DNA of 64,000 bases from Ipomoea triloba. Lineage: Eukaryota; Streptophyta; Magnoliopsida; Solanales; Convolvulaceae. Position 1 is the stretch's first letter. Each line of letters starts with the position of its first letter. The notes below the pieces were generated by a model that saw only the letters and a list, made by a program, of their open reading frames with translations, was not told where the DNA came from and did no database searches. The DNA is taken from contig NC_044919.1 of NCBI RefSeq assembly GCF_003576645.1, forward strand, positions 15,548,681 through 15,612,680, written 5' to 3'. The position numbers were made by a program, and so were the translations under genes. Below are positions 12,499 through 24,758 of the stretch, one piece after another.

Positions 12499-13716
12499 CG
12501 TTGGAAATAATTCTCGAAAAACCCAAGAAAATGGAGAAAATAAAACGTGGGACCCGGCGAATGAGAACGTGGGATGAACACATGTGGCTTGAAGGAAGGT
12601 TGAGTAGAGTTTCGAGATGAAAACTAAGTATTTCGTATATATTTTTTAGTGTACAAATGCTACTGCTCATATAGAAGTATATATAGGAGATGAAGGATTA
12701 ATGGCATTTAACATGGCATTCAATTCTGGCAATGTAACCTCCTCCCACTAGCAAGACTTTAATCTCCCACTAACTCTCCATTAAACCACCCACTAACAAG
12801 TAACTTAATTCTAGATTTTATGATCAAAATTAATAAGAATTAATTCTGTAACATACTGAATTAGTCTCCTGAACAATCACGGTGGAAGGAGAATCGACGG
12901 ACCAGATTATAGCCTTCGAGAAGTCACTTTAGTTACGCGCAGAAGGCCGTCTGCGAGACATTGACTCTTAGCCGCGAGAGGTCGACTCATGCGAACTTCG
13001 AGAGATCACCGCTAACGGGCGCTTCCATCCGCGAGAGCTGATCTCTCGCGGGCGCAACTGCGCCTCGAGACATCGACATGTCTCGTGCGCTGCTAGTGCA
13101 CGAGACATCGATGTCTCGCGCACTGCCCAGCCGCGAGACATCATTGATGTCTCGACGCTACCTAGCCGCGAGACATCAAGTATGTCTCGCGCGCTGCTGC
13201 TGCTTGCCTGCGAGAGGTCGATCTCTCGCAAGCGGTGGATTGAGATGGAAAAATTGCTCGGGAATTCGGCATAACTTAGCTCGCAAGGCCAGCCAATTTC
13301 TAGACGACATTCGTGCCCGCAAGTGTCGGCGTACACGAGTCAAGCCTTTTTCAGGCTCAGTTTGGGATTTGATTTGCACCCCCCTGCGCGCGAGAGAGAG
13401 CATCTATGCTATACAAGTTAACAAGTCATAAAAGACCCTTGTACATAGTGGGTCAAATCTTCTTTCCCAACCATTGTGGGATAAAAGGCTTACTTAAAGC
13501 TTTTTCCACACAAAATCCATCTCAAATGGGTTTACTTTGAGAATCAATTTCTTATTCACCCATTATCCATTTTGAGCGTATAATATATCGATCTCTTCGT
13601 CTAACTACGAAGAACCGGAATCCACTTTGACCCGACCCAAATCATAAGTGGACCCCACATATATTTATACCACAAAATGGCCACTTAAAATGCCATTTAT
13701 GCCATTTTTTCCAACA
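12499..13716 (-). repeat. 5' LTR of the nested element
   Basis: Ends ccaaca at 13716 and begins cgttgg at 12499; the other LTR has tgttgg, so one terminal base has changed. The outer 380 bp (13335-13716) match 7435-7822 closely and include a TATA-like box on the minus strand (tataaatatatg, about 13658-13669). It carries a block of hairpins (13031-13230) missing from the other LTR. The LTRs differ by several large indels, which suggests an old insertion. Confidence 0.88.
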
Positions 13717-13721
13717 CGATA

Positions 13722-14040
13722 AACAATCCATAACGAGGAAGTCAGTTTTCGGTCTACCATCTGCTTCTTTATTGAGAGCCTGGACCATTGACAAGGAGTC
13801 AGTTTCTACCAGCATCTTCACGAAACCCCTATTAGTAGCGATCTTCAGTCCCTCCCGAAGACCCCAAAGCTCAGCCTCGAAACTATTGGCGATTCCAATC
13901 TTTGCATAGAAACCCGTTACCCACGAACCATTGTGATCGCGGAAGACTCCATGCGCACTCGCCATGCCCGTGCTAGAGATACGGGAGCCATCTGTGTGGA
14001 GTTTTATGAAGCCTTGAGGAGGAGGAGACCAGCTAACCCA
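13722..14040 (-). pseudogene. LINE RNase H, N-terminal half, cut by LTR insertion
   Basis: Encodes HGVFRDHNGSWVTGFYAK, then NSFEAELWGLREGL (conserved Glu of the RNase H active site) and ETDSLSMVQAL (conserved Asp). The coding sequence stops at the LTR element border at 13716 and resumes on the far side at 6118. It is the RVT_3-type RNase H found at the C terminus of plant LINEs. Confidence 0.9.
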
Positions 14041-14174
14041 TATTTATTTCGCATCATTGGATCGTGATGCTTGAGTAAAATTTTTTGAGCCTCCATTGCT
14101 TCAAAGGACGCCCGCCGCGTGACCTCACCTGCTGTAACAAGATTCGTACTGAAGACGAAGGCGTTTTTGGCCTT

Positions 14175-15018
14175 CTAGATGTTCCACAGAAGGTAGGGAA
14201 AGGTGACACGCCATTTGTTCAACTCTTGGTTCTTCTTGTCGAGGGAGCTGTTAGCCTCGATCCATCTTACTAAAGGACTATGAGAGTTGGCATTAAAGTC
14301 ACGTGGCGCGTTGGACAACCTCCAGCAATCCGCCACCACAGTGCATCGCCATAACAGATCATCTAAGGTTTCGTTCCCGTCACCACATCTCGAACAATCT
14401 CCTTGGTTCGTCAAACTGCGCTTCTTACGTTCAGCGTTGACAATGAAGCCCGTTGTTAATGATCTTCCATATGAACATCTTCACTCTCTCAGTGCATTTG
14501 ATGCTCCAAATCCAGTTGTACATACCGTCTTCTTCCTGTTGACCTACAATAAAAGAATAAGCCGATTTGAGAGAGAAAGCATTAGTACCTGAGTGCGACC
14601 ACGACCAGGTGTCCGCTTGATTGGCGGTGATGGGTATCGGCGAGGCGCGGATGGTGTTTACCAAGCTGGAGGGCAGGAGCTGTTCAAGGGCGTCAACCTC
14701 CCAGTTACCATCAGGAGATATAAATTTGCCAACTCTATGTTGCATTCTGTTAGTTGGAACATTCATGTTGGGGATATTTGTAAATGGATCGTTACAAACC
14801 CACCAATCCGTCCAGAAAATAATCGCGGTGCCCGTGCCAAGTTTCCATTTCACGCCCTTTTCGAGGAAATTGTAACCTTTCACGATACTTCGCCAACCCC
14901 ATGAGCAATTATTCCCAATCCTCACATTGGAGAAATCTCCATCTTTGATATACTTATCTCTCAAGACCCGGACCCACAATTTGTTCTCGTTGGTAAGGAT
15001 TTGCCAACTAAGCTTCAT
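14175..15018 (-). pseudogene. LINE zf-RVT region (frameshifted)
   Basis: Two overlapping open stretches (14431-15018 and 14175-14414) continue the LINE polyprotein. The first has WVRVLRDKYIKDGDF and the W-rich segment typical before the RVT zinc-binding domain, plus VKMFIWKIINNGL. The second has CSRCGDGNETLDDLLWRC, the Cys/His-type zinc-binding signature of zf-RVT. A frame break between them destroys the continuous ORF. Confidence 0.88.
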
Positions 15019-15049
15019 TAGAAAGGCCAGATTGAAGTCCTAGCTTTCC

Positions 15050-15937
15050 TCAAACCCAACCCCCCTCCTCTTGGGGAGTACACATAGTAAACCAACTCAC
15101 GGTGTGGATCTTTCTCGTGTCCTCGACGTGGCCCCAAAGAAAGTTCCTACAAATTTTATTGATTTGCTTGCAAGTGCTAATCGGGAGGGCCATGGATTGC
15201 ATAGTGTAAGTCGGGATAGTAGCGAGGGAAGCTTGTACGAGGACACGCCTTCCTGCCATGCTCAGAGAGTTGGCTTTCCACGTAGACAGCTTCTTTCTGA
15301 TTTTATCCAGGACCGAGTTAAACTTGTCTTTAGACACCCTTTTGTTCAGTATAGGGATACCGAGGTAAGAGTCTAGTTGAGCCGAGAGAGGAATGCCCAT
15401 TTTATCCATGATAAGTCTTCTTATACCTGCAGGCGTATTAGGAGAACAAAAAATTTGGGACTTAGAAAGGTTTGTCTTTAACCCGGATGCTTTGCTGAGC
15501 CTATTAAGACAATCCATCATCGTGTTGGCTTGTTGTTCCAAGGCCTCACCAAATAACATCAGGTCGTCTGCAAAGAAAAGGTGGGAGATGCCAATCCCAC
15601 CTCTAGAGATGTAGATCAGTTTCCAGGATTTTAGCTCCACTTCCTTTTGAATATCATAAGCCAATCTTTCCATGACCAGGTTGAAAAGGTAAGGCGCCAA
15701 AGGATCCCCTTGCTGCAGCCCTCGACCTGGGATAAAAGAAGGAAGCCGCCCTCCGTGCCAAAGGATTGAGATTTCACACTCCTTGAGAGAGAACAAGATT
15801 AAGTTAATGAAAGTTCTCGGGAATCCAAAACCCTCAAGAGTATCATATTTTAAGAAATCCCAATCAACGCTATCATAAGCTTTTTGAAGGTCGTTTTTCA
15901 CTGCCATCAACCCTTTTTTCCCTTTCCGTCTATTCAT
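15050..15937 (-). pseudogene. LINE reverse transcriptase domain
   Basis: A 295-codon open stretch with the hallmarks of a non-LTR reverse transcriptase: KNDLQKAYDSVDWDFL (catalytic Asp block A), GLQQGDPLAPYLF (block B), and FADDLMLF, the catalytic F-A-D-D block, followed by LSKASGLKTNLSKSQ and YLGIP, typical of plant L1-like RTs. The N-terminal RT part lies at 16111-16317 in a broken frame, and the C-terminal part continues after a frame break below 15050. The catalytic residues are intact but the ORF around them is not, so this is called a pseudogene fragment. Confidence 0.93.
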
Positions 15938-16912
15938 GTTATGGATAATTTCTTAGGTAAGGATGACATTGTCCATCGTAGAATGCCTTGGCAGCAAACT
16001 ATTCTGGTGATGGCCAATCAACTTGCACAACAGCGGGCGCATCTGGTTGACCAAAACCTTGGATATAACTTAGCTACATTTAGCAACGTAATCGGTCTAA
16101 AATTAGTTGCTCACTCCGGGACCTCTTTCTTAGGAATGAGAGTCATACATGCTCTAAGCAAGGACTTATGAACGCAACCCGTGCTCATAAGGGTAGGGCC
16201 GATTTCCTCCCAAAAATGCTGATAGATAGCTAGGATCCCATCTGGCTCTGGGCTATTGAATTTCTTCATCCCAAAGACGGCCTTTTTAACTTCTTCAGGT
16301 TGGGCTCTCTGGATCAACCTATTAGCTTGGTCACTATTGATTTTATGCCTATTGGCAATCTGAGATAGAGAATCGGCATCCTCACGTTCCGACCTGCAAA
16401 ATAGTGTAGAAAAAAAATCAATAATATGGTTAGAGACGGTCGACGGATCGTCCGTCCAATTCTCTTAGATTTTAAGAAACTGAATACGACCCCTGTTTCC
16501 CCTAATTATAGTGGAAGTGTGATAAAATTGAGTGTTCCAGTCCCCGTCCCTAATCCAATCTTTCCTAGACTTTTGGAACCATAATGCTTCCTTTTGGTCT
16601 AGCACCTCATTGAATTCTCCCAAAAGCTTCTCTCAAGCGCTTGGAGACCACCGGACGAAGTATAACTTGCATCTTGTTGGATTCCCCGAATTCTTGCTGC
16701 AAGAAGCCTCTTTCTTTTAAAAACATTACCGAAAACGTTACGATTCCACATGAAACTTTGTTCCGTAACCTCGGCAATGACATCCACCATGTCCCGGTCC
16801 CTAGATCGGGTAGCATCCTTCCAAATATTGCCACAATCATCTCTAGTTAACCAAGCAGCTTTGAAGCGTTTTGGCCGACTATTACTAGACCAATAGTCAC
16901 CCTTTAAAGAGA

Positions 16913-16917
<5 letters not shown>

Positions 16918-16974
<57 letters not shown>
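16918..16974. repeat. (TA)n microsatellite
   Basis: About 28 uninterrupted TA units at the upstream edge of the truncated LINE. It may mark the integration point or have expanded afterwards; the sequence does not decide. Confidence 0.95.
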
Positions 16975-16976
<2 letters not shown>

Positions 16977-17290
16977 AAGTAAGGAATTAATTGAATAGAT
17001 TTTAGTATAATTGAATTAATTTAATATTATTACACCATTTTCATTGTTTAGCCACAAAATCCAAAAATCCACATATTAGTATCCGGAATAATATGTGATT
17101 CATATCAATTCTATATCTTCAGACTTACACTCAGCAATCAAAGTTTATACTAGAAATTAATATACATATATTACTAACTAAGCCAATGTATGAATTTCTT
17201 ATTTTCATTTCAATTTACATCGACAAAATAGGAGAATTAGTTATAATATCTTAATACATTTGCTAATTATGTTTTTAATAATGTATAGAT

Positions 17291-18814
17291 TTGATCATGA
17301 CTGAGGATGAAATAAAGAACCATGCATTGGTCGAGATTGAGAAACTGTTGACACGATGTGAAAAGAGTCTGCGTGATTTTGTACAAATGTCACTTCCAGA
17401 TATTGAGTGGGCATCTAGTTCAATAAATCGGATGGTGCAAGATGATTTGCGATATGACAGAATAGAAATGCATGAAGAGCATACAAAATTGGTTTACAAT
17501 AATCAGTGTTGTAGACGGAAATCTAGGTGGCATTTTCTTCGTTTACGATTATGGCGGGACTAGAAAGACATTTGTCTAGGGAACACTATCAGCAACATTA
17601 AGGACAAGAGGAGATATAGTACTGAACGTTGCTTCAAGTGGTATAGCTTCGCTCCTACTACCTTGGGGGGGGGGGGGAACTACACATTCAAGGTTTGCAA
17701 TCCCACTAAAACCCAACTGAGGATTTTACCTGTAACATCAAACAAGGTAGCCAATTAGTTGAACTCATTATTAGATGCAAACTTATAATTTGAGATGAAG
17801 CGTAAATGATATACAAACATTAGTTTGAAGCTTTGGATAGAAGCTTGAACCCGCAAGGGCTAGATGTACCTTTCGGAGGAAAAACAGTTGCGTTTGGTGG
17901 AGACTTCAGACAGATTTTACCAGTTATACCAAAAGGAACTGGGCAAGATATTATGCATGTAACAATAAATGCATCTTACCTATGGAGGTATTGCAAAGTC
18001 TTACGTTTGACCAAGAATATGTGACTCCAAAACTCAACCTCAAATATGAATATGCACAATTGAAACAACTTTCTGAATAGATTGCGAACATTGGAGATGG
18101 AAAAATTGAGGGGCAAATAGATGAATGTGAGTAAATAGAGATACCTGAAGACATACTGTTACAGTATTCTACAGATCCCATTAAAGCAATTGTGGAAAGC
18201 ATGTATCCATCATTCTCAAGTATCCTTGATGATCCATCGTACTTACAAAATAGGGCGATGTTGGCATCAACACTTGACGTGGTACATTCTATAAATGAAT
18301 ATATGAGTTCTTTAAACACGTCTGAAGGAAGTACATATTTGAGTTGTGATAGTACTTGCAAATCATATTCTAATGTTGATATGTTAGCTGATGTTCACAC
18401 TCTAGAATTTTTAAATAGAATCAAGTGTTCAGGTGTACCCAATCATGCATTGACATTGAAAGTTGGCACTCTGTTATGCTCTTAAGAAACATTGACCACT
18501 CAATTGGTTTATGCAATGTCACAAGGATGGTAATTACTAAACTTGGAAACCATGTTCTGGAAGCAAAGGTATTGTCCCGAAGTAGTGCAGGTGAGAAAGT
18601 ACTGATACTAAGAATGTCATTAACTCCATCGGACTTGAAGTTGCCCTTTAAATTTCAAAGAAGTCAATTCCCGTTAATTGTCTCATATGCAATGACGATT
18701 AATAAGAGTCAAGGTCAATCGTTTTCTCATGTAGGCCAATTCTTGAAAAACTTGTATTTAGTCATGGACAATTATATGTTGCAGTTTCAAGGGTCACTAC
18801 TTCAAAGGAGTTGA
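17291..18814 (+). pseudogene. Helitron (PIF1-like) helicase, multiple frame breaks
   Basis: Separate open pieces follow the order of the PIF1-like helicase of plant Helitrons: 17291-17563 has the family segment ALVEIEKLLTRCEKSLRDF; 17833-18024 has FGGKTVAFGGDFRQILPVIP, the motif III region; 18425-18814 has MLLRNIDHSIGLCNVTRM and YAMTINKSQGQSFSHVG, the C-terminal motifs. The Walker A region near 17540-17600 is damaged, and stop codons and frame breaks separate the pieces. A run of 13 G at about 17665-17677 lies within the damaged part. Not functional as it stands. Confidence 0.88.
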
Positions 18815-19464
18815 AAATATTGATTTGTGATAGTGAAACAACAAAACAACTTCAACAGCAAACATTGTATACAAGAAAGTTTTTCAAAATCTGTAAAAAT
18901 TTGACTTCATTATAAAATCATATTTTAATATTATAGTTGTTATTAAATTTATTATCTTCTATACTTTCTAAAGCAAATTTACTAGAGTAGTAATGAAAAT
19001 CATCATGTTTTAATTTCAAGTATTTTTAATTCTAGACTATTGTCTTTTTTTTTCCTTTCAAACATATTTATTTTACAAAAAAAAAAAGAAAAAAAAAAAA
19101 GAACCTTAATCAATTATGAGAACATAACAGTTTTAAATAAGGTAATTTAAAACAAGTTTAAAATATAGTTTGATTGCAAATATCTTTCACATCTTAATGC
19201 TTTTCAAAATTATTTCCACTTTTTCCCATATTTATTTTAATAATAGTATAATTACATAAATCATAGCACATATCAATTTTTCTAAAGTAATTGTGAACAA
19301 ATCGAGACATATATTATTGATACTTTTGCACATATCTTATAATCAAATAAATGTACACTTTCAAATTGTATAATTATTTATTATTTATAACTTGACCCTT
19401 AATTTTATTATTTAAATATATAATAATAAAATGTTGTCTGTGCATCGCACGGGTAATTTACTAG
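17291..19464 (+). mobile_element. Decayed Helitron with helicase remnants and intact 3' terminus
   Basis: Helicase fragments (17291-18814) are followed by a 3' end at 19461-19464 (CTAG, then T), preceded by the hairpin ctgtgc-atc-gcacgg about ten bases upstream. This is the Helitron 3' signature: CTRR end, short GC-rich hairpin, insertion before T. The 5' TC end was not located, so 17291 is only the first recognisable coding base. No Rep/HUH domain is visible. Confidence 0.8.
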
Positions 19465-20440
19465 TTGGTGCTAAATAGCTTGAGGGATTGGCAAAAGTCG
19501 TTTCTTTCCTTGACTTGGATCAAACATTCAAAAGATGAACAACATATGGATTGGATTCGCAATTGGTGAGGTTGTATCTCTTACTATCTATTTAAACACG
19601 GTGTGATATAGTTCGTTAACTGGTTAATCAGGTAGTGAAACAATAAGTGAAATTGAATATTAAATTCCAGAAAACTGAATTGAATTAACTATATTAAAAA
19701 AACAATGAAATCTCAAATAATTCCTTTGTTCAAAATTTTTCTCGATTAAATACCTTGAGTATTAAATAGTTACCTTGTTAGATCCTTATGTTAGTTGTCT
19801 GTCAAACCAATAAGTAAAGTTATCTTTTTCCTCCAGTTTGCGCCTATTAATACCTTCCATCTCTAAATTGCATAATGAAATTCCTAAATTGCAGATGAAC
19901 TCGTCGGTTGCATCATGAACGAATACCCCAAGTCATGACCAGGACTACCCTACACAAAACAATGATATCAACTCAAGAGCTAATCATAGTGAGAGCCGTA
20001 CACCTAACCGATTGCTTCCAACACTATTGCAATCGAGATAAGGTTATAGATTTTAGATAGTACGTGCTAAAATTTGAGGGTTATGATTCATGTATTCTTT
20101 ATCCGGTGGTTGGTTTATTACTTATGTCGAGGTATTTACACGCTCAAGTATAACATTGATTGAGTGATATAACACCCACCCTTTTGTAGATATATATATT
20201 TCCTATGCCGAGGAGGTAAGGAAAAAAACATTTCTACATTTCTTGTTTGGATTAAAGATTGGGTAAGCATCCAAAAATAAAAATGGCATGATGGTGGACC
20301 CGCAGACATTATAGGTTACCCCATCTTGAATTCGATGTTCCACAAATTGGATAAGAGGTGTCAAAGTAAACAAAAACACCCAAACTGACTCGTAAGCTGG
20401 GAAGCAACTTGGTGAGGTAAAAAAAACATTTATAAACCTT
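19465..20440. other. Intergenic spacer with a repeat shared with 5585-5765
   Basis: AT-rich sequence without a supported gene. About 19630-19806 matches the segment left of the LINE (shared phrase tgaaacaataagtgaaattg and the downstream 'ctcgattaaat.ccttgagtatta'). The rest shows nothing I recognise. Confidence 0.5.
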
Positions 20441-21130
20441 TTGTGATCACGCAAGCAAGAAAGGCAGTCCAAGGAGGCAGCGTGCCTCTAGAAAAAAAAG
20501 AGAGGAAAAAACAAAGTCATATGGGCCTGCATGTAGGGAAGACAACCCCAATGAGCTTACGAGTAGAGAAGGCGGCTCATCCGCCCGCAAGTAGGGAAGG
20601 CAACTTAAATTCATCCTTGATGAGCTCGCAAGATAGGAAGGCAACCCAAGGAGGTAACAGGCCTAAATAAATAAATAAAGTCATAGGAGCTCGCATGTAG
20701 GGAAGGCAACCCAATGAGCCTACAAGTAGGAAAGGTGGCTCATCGGCCCGCATGTAGGGAAGGCAGCTGAAATTCATTCGTGATGGCCCGCAAAACGAGA
20801 AGATAGACTAAAGAGGCAATGCACTTCAAGAAAAAAATGAGAGGAAAACTATAAAGGAAAAAAAAAAGTCATACGTGTCGAATGTAGGGAAGGTGACCTA
20901 AGGAACCTGCAAGCGGGAAAAAGTGTCTCATCGGCTTACATGTAAGACATGTGACCGAAAATCATCCTTGGTAGGCCCGCAAGGAGGGAACGTAGCCCAA
21001 GGAGGCATTGCACCTCAGGAAAAAAATCGTACGGGCCTGCACATATGGAAGGAGGCCTAAGGAACCTGTAAGCATGGAAAGCGGCTCAATAAGCTAGCAC
21101 GAAGGGAAGGCAACAAAAAAAAAACTCTTT
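20440..21130. repeat. Degenerate tandem array, units of about 155-185 bp
   Basis: The phrase 'cccgcaagtagggaaggc' and variants recur many times, organised in about four larger units (beginning near 20513, 20680, 20865 and 21020). Each starts near 'agtcat..g' and contains several 'tgcatgtagggaagg' sub-repeats. Units differ by many substitutions, so the array is old. No coding function is supported. Confidence 0.7.
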
Positions 21131-21970
21131 CTTTTTCTTGTAGAAAACGTGCGAGAGCTAATAAGTTGTCCTCACGAACTGCATGAAGGGAAGGCAGTAG
21201 GGACCAAGCTATCTGAAAGCGATGAAAAACTTTCAACCTGGGAGTCTAGGGGGGTCAAGGTGTGTAGACGTTCGGGGGTGTCTATACTTTTTTTTCCCAT
21301 CAAAGATAACCAAAGAAAGTGAGGGTCTCATGGTGGGGCTATGAGGGCTTCGAGCCCATTAGATAAGCAAGGTCTTGCCCAAAAGAAATAAAGGAGGGAG
21401 TGTTTGTGGACTTGAAGGTAGGGAGGAGCAAAAAGAGAAAGAAGTGCAACTGTGAGAAGTCGAACACGAAACCTACAAAATAGCTACACAAATAAGACCC
21501 AAAAAGCTAACTTAACCTTTGTGCAAATGGGACTAGTAAATAGTACTTATTAGTGAAGGACGTTGGGTAGTGATACATGGTGGCATGTGGTGGACGTTGC
21601 TAATTGAAGCATGTCAACCACACATTTTTTAGGAAGGGATACTATATAAGGGTGCCCTTAACCCCCCCACCCCCTCCCCTTTAGGATCATCATTGAATTA
21701 CTATTCATTCACATTGTGTAGTGGTCTCTTGCTCACTATTTTAGCTCATTAACCTAGGTTTGATTCCTATTGAGTCCAATACCTATTCCTAGCTTAATAC
21801 CTAGGTTTGTCATTTATTATTTATTTCTTGGGTTGTATCTCGGCTATTGTATATATTCTTTTGGGTCTCGAGTAATACTATTACTATTTTCCTACCTCCA
21901 TTTTGTATATCCCTACACCCAATTTATGATGGGCCCTGGTTCAAAAAAAAATCTTCAGTAGTACAAAGAT
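21131..21970. other. Possible LTR or promoter-like remnant, unresolved
   Basis: Contains a TATA-like box (actatataagggtgccc, about 21641-21657) followed by a C-rich tract and AT-rich sequence, reminiscent of an LTR U3/R region, but I found no matching second copy or target duplication. No gene is supported. Confidence 0.3.
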
Positions 21971-22139
21971 TTACAAGGGTGTATTCAATCATGACTTTTA
22001 AAATGATATATTTTAATAAACTTTTAGTGACTTTCAGGCCATCTCCAACCCATTTAAAATCAAAATACCAATATTTTCACCAAATGTCACATCAAAAGGA
22101 ATATTCTTAGCATATTCTCACACCAAATTGGCAAATTTT

Positions 22140-22285
22140 ATTCATCTCCAACACATTACACCAATAGAGGTGCCTTAAATCTCCATGCCAGCGGTCCCAC
22201 CCAATAGAGGTGCCTACAATCTAGCGAGGGGATTAGTCACTGTGTCTAACGGTGGAAACCCTGGACTACACCCAAAAAAACACAT
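22140..22285 (+). mobile_element. Possible SINE 3' part
   Basis: The phrase gcgaggggattagtcactgt followed by a GGTGGAAACCCTGGACTACACCC-like segment and an A-run (about 22269-22276) resembles the 3' body of tRNA-derived plant SINEs. The 5' tRNA-like part is not clear. Confidence 0.3.
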
Positions 22286-23639
22286 TACACCAAAACACCA
22301 AATATTATTCTACACCAAAATAATTTGGTTTCTCAAATTTTAAAACTTTATTACTTCGAACTTAATTAGTTTTATATAAAATATTATTTGTGATGTAAAT
22401 AATAATTTTTTGGTAACATTATTAGTCTTGTTTGATGTATTTGAAATTTTAATATATATTCAATATTAGTCTTGTTTCAATCATCTCAATGATATCTTTA
22501 AAATGGTATAATTTATTTTTCAATAATACAAAATTTAAATTCAAATATTTAACAAAATAAAAAATACATATAAAACAAATAAATGATAAATTTGGAATTG
22601 TATAAGGAAGGACAAAAAAAGTAAAATTGCTCCTCATCTCACATTTGTCGTGTGTGAATACTATTCACCTCCGCAAAAAAGGGCGTTTGTCGCTAGTTTG
22701 GCATGGGTGGGAGCACAGCAAAATGGCGAAATGGTGGTTTGGCGATGGGATTTGTCTTTTTATCGTTCCAACTTTTGTGCACTTTATATGAGTTTATAAA
22801 AGTCTATATAATAAAACATTCATAGACTTTTATTAACTTTTTTTAAAAAAGTCTACAAAAGATTACAATTCTAAATTGAATACATCTTTACAAACTTTCA
22901 ATGACTTCAATTCTTATTATTTATAATTTTCATACAAAAAATGTTATAATATATCATAAAATTCTTCTTCTAGTTCTTCCTCCACATAAACATTCACAAC
23001 ACCAATTTGGGATTGCGAACAACACCTTATTGTTGTTCTTCACAGCATGCACAACAATCCTAAATTGCTACTGCTAACAACTATTTGTTGTTTAAAAAAG
23101 AGTAAAAAAAAATATATTACAAATATAAACATAAAAAGAATAAAAATAAAATATAAAAGTATGTTAGGAATATATGTAATAGATTTTGATATCTCAAAGT
23201 GTACTGAAAATTTTAAGAACCCCAATTTTATTTTATTAGTGTTATAATTTTATACCTAAGTTTATCTTTGTATCAAGAATACCAAAGGAAAAGTTACAGG
23301 AAATTATTCGAAGGATTACCATGTGAAGATTTTCGAAGAAAGCAATAAGCATTACAAGTTTGCATGAATATTCATTGAAGACCAAGATTTAGTGGAAGAA
23401 AAGGAGTATAGCATGACGATCAATTTAGTAATTAATAATCTGTACAAGTGGATTGGTTAAAAGCTTAAGTTTATTACTCTAAGGTTTAAGGGTCAAATCC
23501 CATTTACTCTATTTTTAAAGATAAATATTGAAGGAGTAAAAATTAATTAAGGAGATGCAATTACAAGGAGATGCAATTGCAAGTCAGAGATGCAATTTCA
23601 AGGAGCTAAGCTGAATTCAAAGGATAAGAGATCAAAGCA

Positions 23640-23885
23640 AAATTCATCTAAATTCAAAGGAGAAGAGATTGCAAAAGATATCTAAATTCAAAGAAGAAGA
23701 TATTGCAGCAATCAAAATGTATCTAAATTCAAAGGAGAAGAGATTGCAATCAAAATGAAATTCAAGTAAAATGTATCTAAATTCAAAGGAGAAGAGATTG
23801 CAATCAAAATGATGAAATTCAAGTAAAATGTATCTAAATTCAAAGGAGAAGAGATTGCAATCAAAATGAAATTCAAGCAGCTAAC
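23640..23885. repeat. Tandem repeat, about 57-bp units, within the solo LTR
   Basis: About four copies of a unit containing 'tctaaattcaaaggagaag' and 'agattgcaatcaaaatgaaa', with small length differences between copies. Confidence 0.85.
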
Positions 23886-24758
23886 ACAAAGTAGTCGTAT
23901 GATTAAATTTAAAAAGAGGTAAGATTTGAGCTCAAGCTATTTATGGAAAGAGATGAGATTTGATACTAGCTCAAATTGGAAAGAGCTAAGGTTGGAGCTA
24001 AAATTCATCAAGGATTAATTCCAAAGTGGCGTGAACTTCATCAGACTATCAAGAAGATTATTTTGCATCGATTTAGAGCTCAGATTGCTACTGGAACTTT
24101 TTATTATCTCACACAACATTAAAAGTGAGATAACTTCTATAAAATTTTCTTAAAGTCTGAAAAGGCTACGAGACCAGCTTACAAGAATTCAAATTAGAGA
24201 TTGTCTTTTTCCAACGTACAAATTCTCAAACACCTATATAAAGTTGAAGATCTGAATTAAGATGCAAGACACATAAAAAGAAGTGCGAGCTTACGTGAAT
24301 TACATCAAGTACGAACAAGAAACATCAAGTGAAAATCTAGAGTGTGCAAATCTTCATCTAAAGAGAGACTTGCTATTCATTAAAGAATCCACCTAGAAGT
24401 CTCAAGTTGGAAGAAAAGAAAAATCTTATTTTTCAAACAAGTGGTTTCTCTACCGGAGTGTAGATAGAGGATTGTCACACAGAGTTGTGAAATCCTAGTT
24501 GTAATGCTGGAGGCACTGGTTTGGTGTGATTAGTGTGGGTTTGGCGATCAAAATACTAGATCACGAAATTCATTGTATTTTGTAACCAAGGAGAGGTGGG
24601 TATAGTGAATTCCTCCTGGAGATAGGAGTAGAGAGGAGTAAAAGGATTACATACACCTTCGAACCACTATAATTTCTTGTGTTCTTTATTGTTTTACTTT
24701 ATTTATTTTGCATGCATTATCTACACATGAAACACACATAACACAATCACTACACTAA

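Larger units (their letters stand above)
6124..13716 (-). mobile_element. LTR retrotransposon (Copia-like, non-autonomous), nested in the LINE
   Basis: Both ends are TGTTGG...CCAACA and are flanked by the perfect 5-bp duplication CGATA (6119-6123 and 13717-13721). The element lies on the minus strand: 5' LTR 12499-13716, 3' LTR 6124-7822. A polypurine tract (TGTGGGGGAT on the minus strand) lies directly before the 3' LTR at about 7823-7832, the arrangement typical of Ty1-copia elements. No canonical tRNA-Met primer site follows the 5' LTR. The 4.7-kb interior has one gag-position ORF and no recognisable protease, integrase or RT, so it looks like a large non-autonomous derivative. Confidence 0.9.
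5888..16917 (-). mobile_element. LINE (L1/RTE-like plant non-LTR retrotransposon), 5'-truncated and split by an LTR element
   Basis: Read on the minus strand, the order is: junction after the endonuclease (16500-16900, WNRNVFGNVFKRKR), start of the reverse transcriptase (16111-16317), RT core, zf-RVT region, RNase H (13722-14040 continued at 5930-6118), stop codon, then an A-run (T-run 5888-5896 on the plus strand). The endonuclease domain is absent, so the copy is 5'-truncated; its upstream edge abuts a TA microsatellite at 16918. The LTR element 6124-13716 sits inside the RNase H segment. The reading frame is broken at several places, so this is a dead copy. Confidence 0.9.

Noticed and set aside
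12968..13431. Open frames on both strands, Arg/Ser-rich
   Set aside because: They arise from the GC-rich hairpin cluster in the LTR and overlap each other on opposite strands without any domain.
14085..15614. Several plus-strand open frames
   Set aside because: Shadows of the minus-strand LINE polyprotein.
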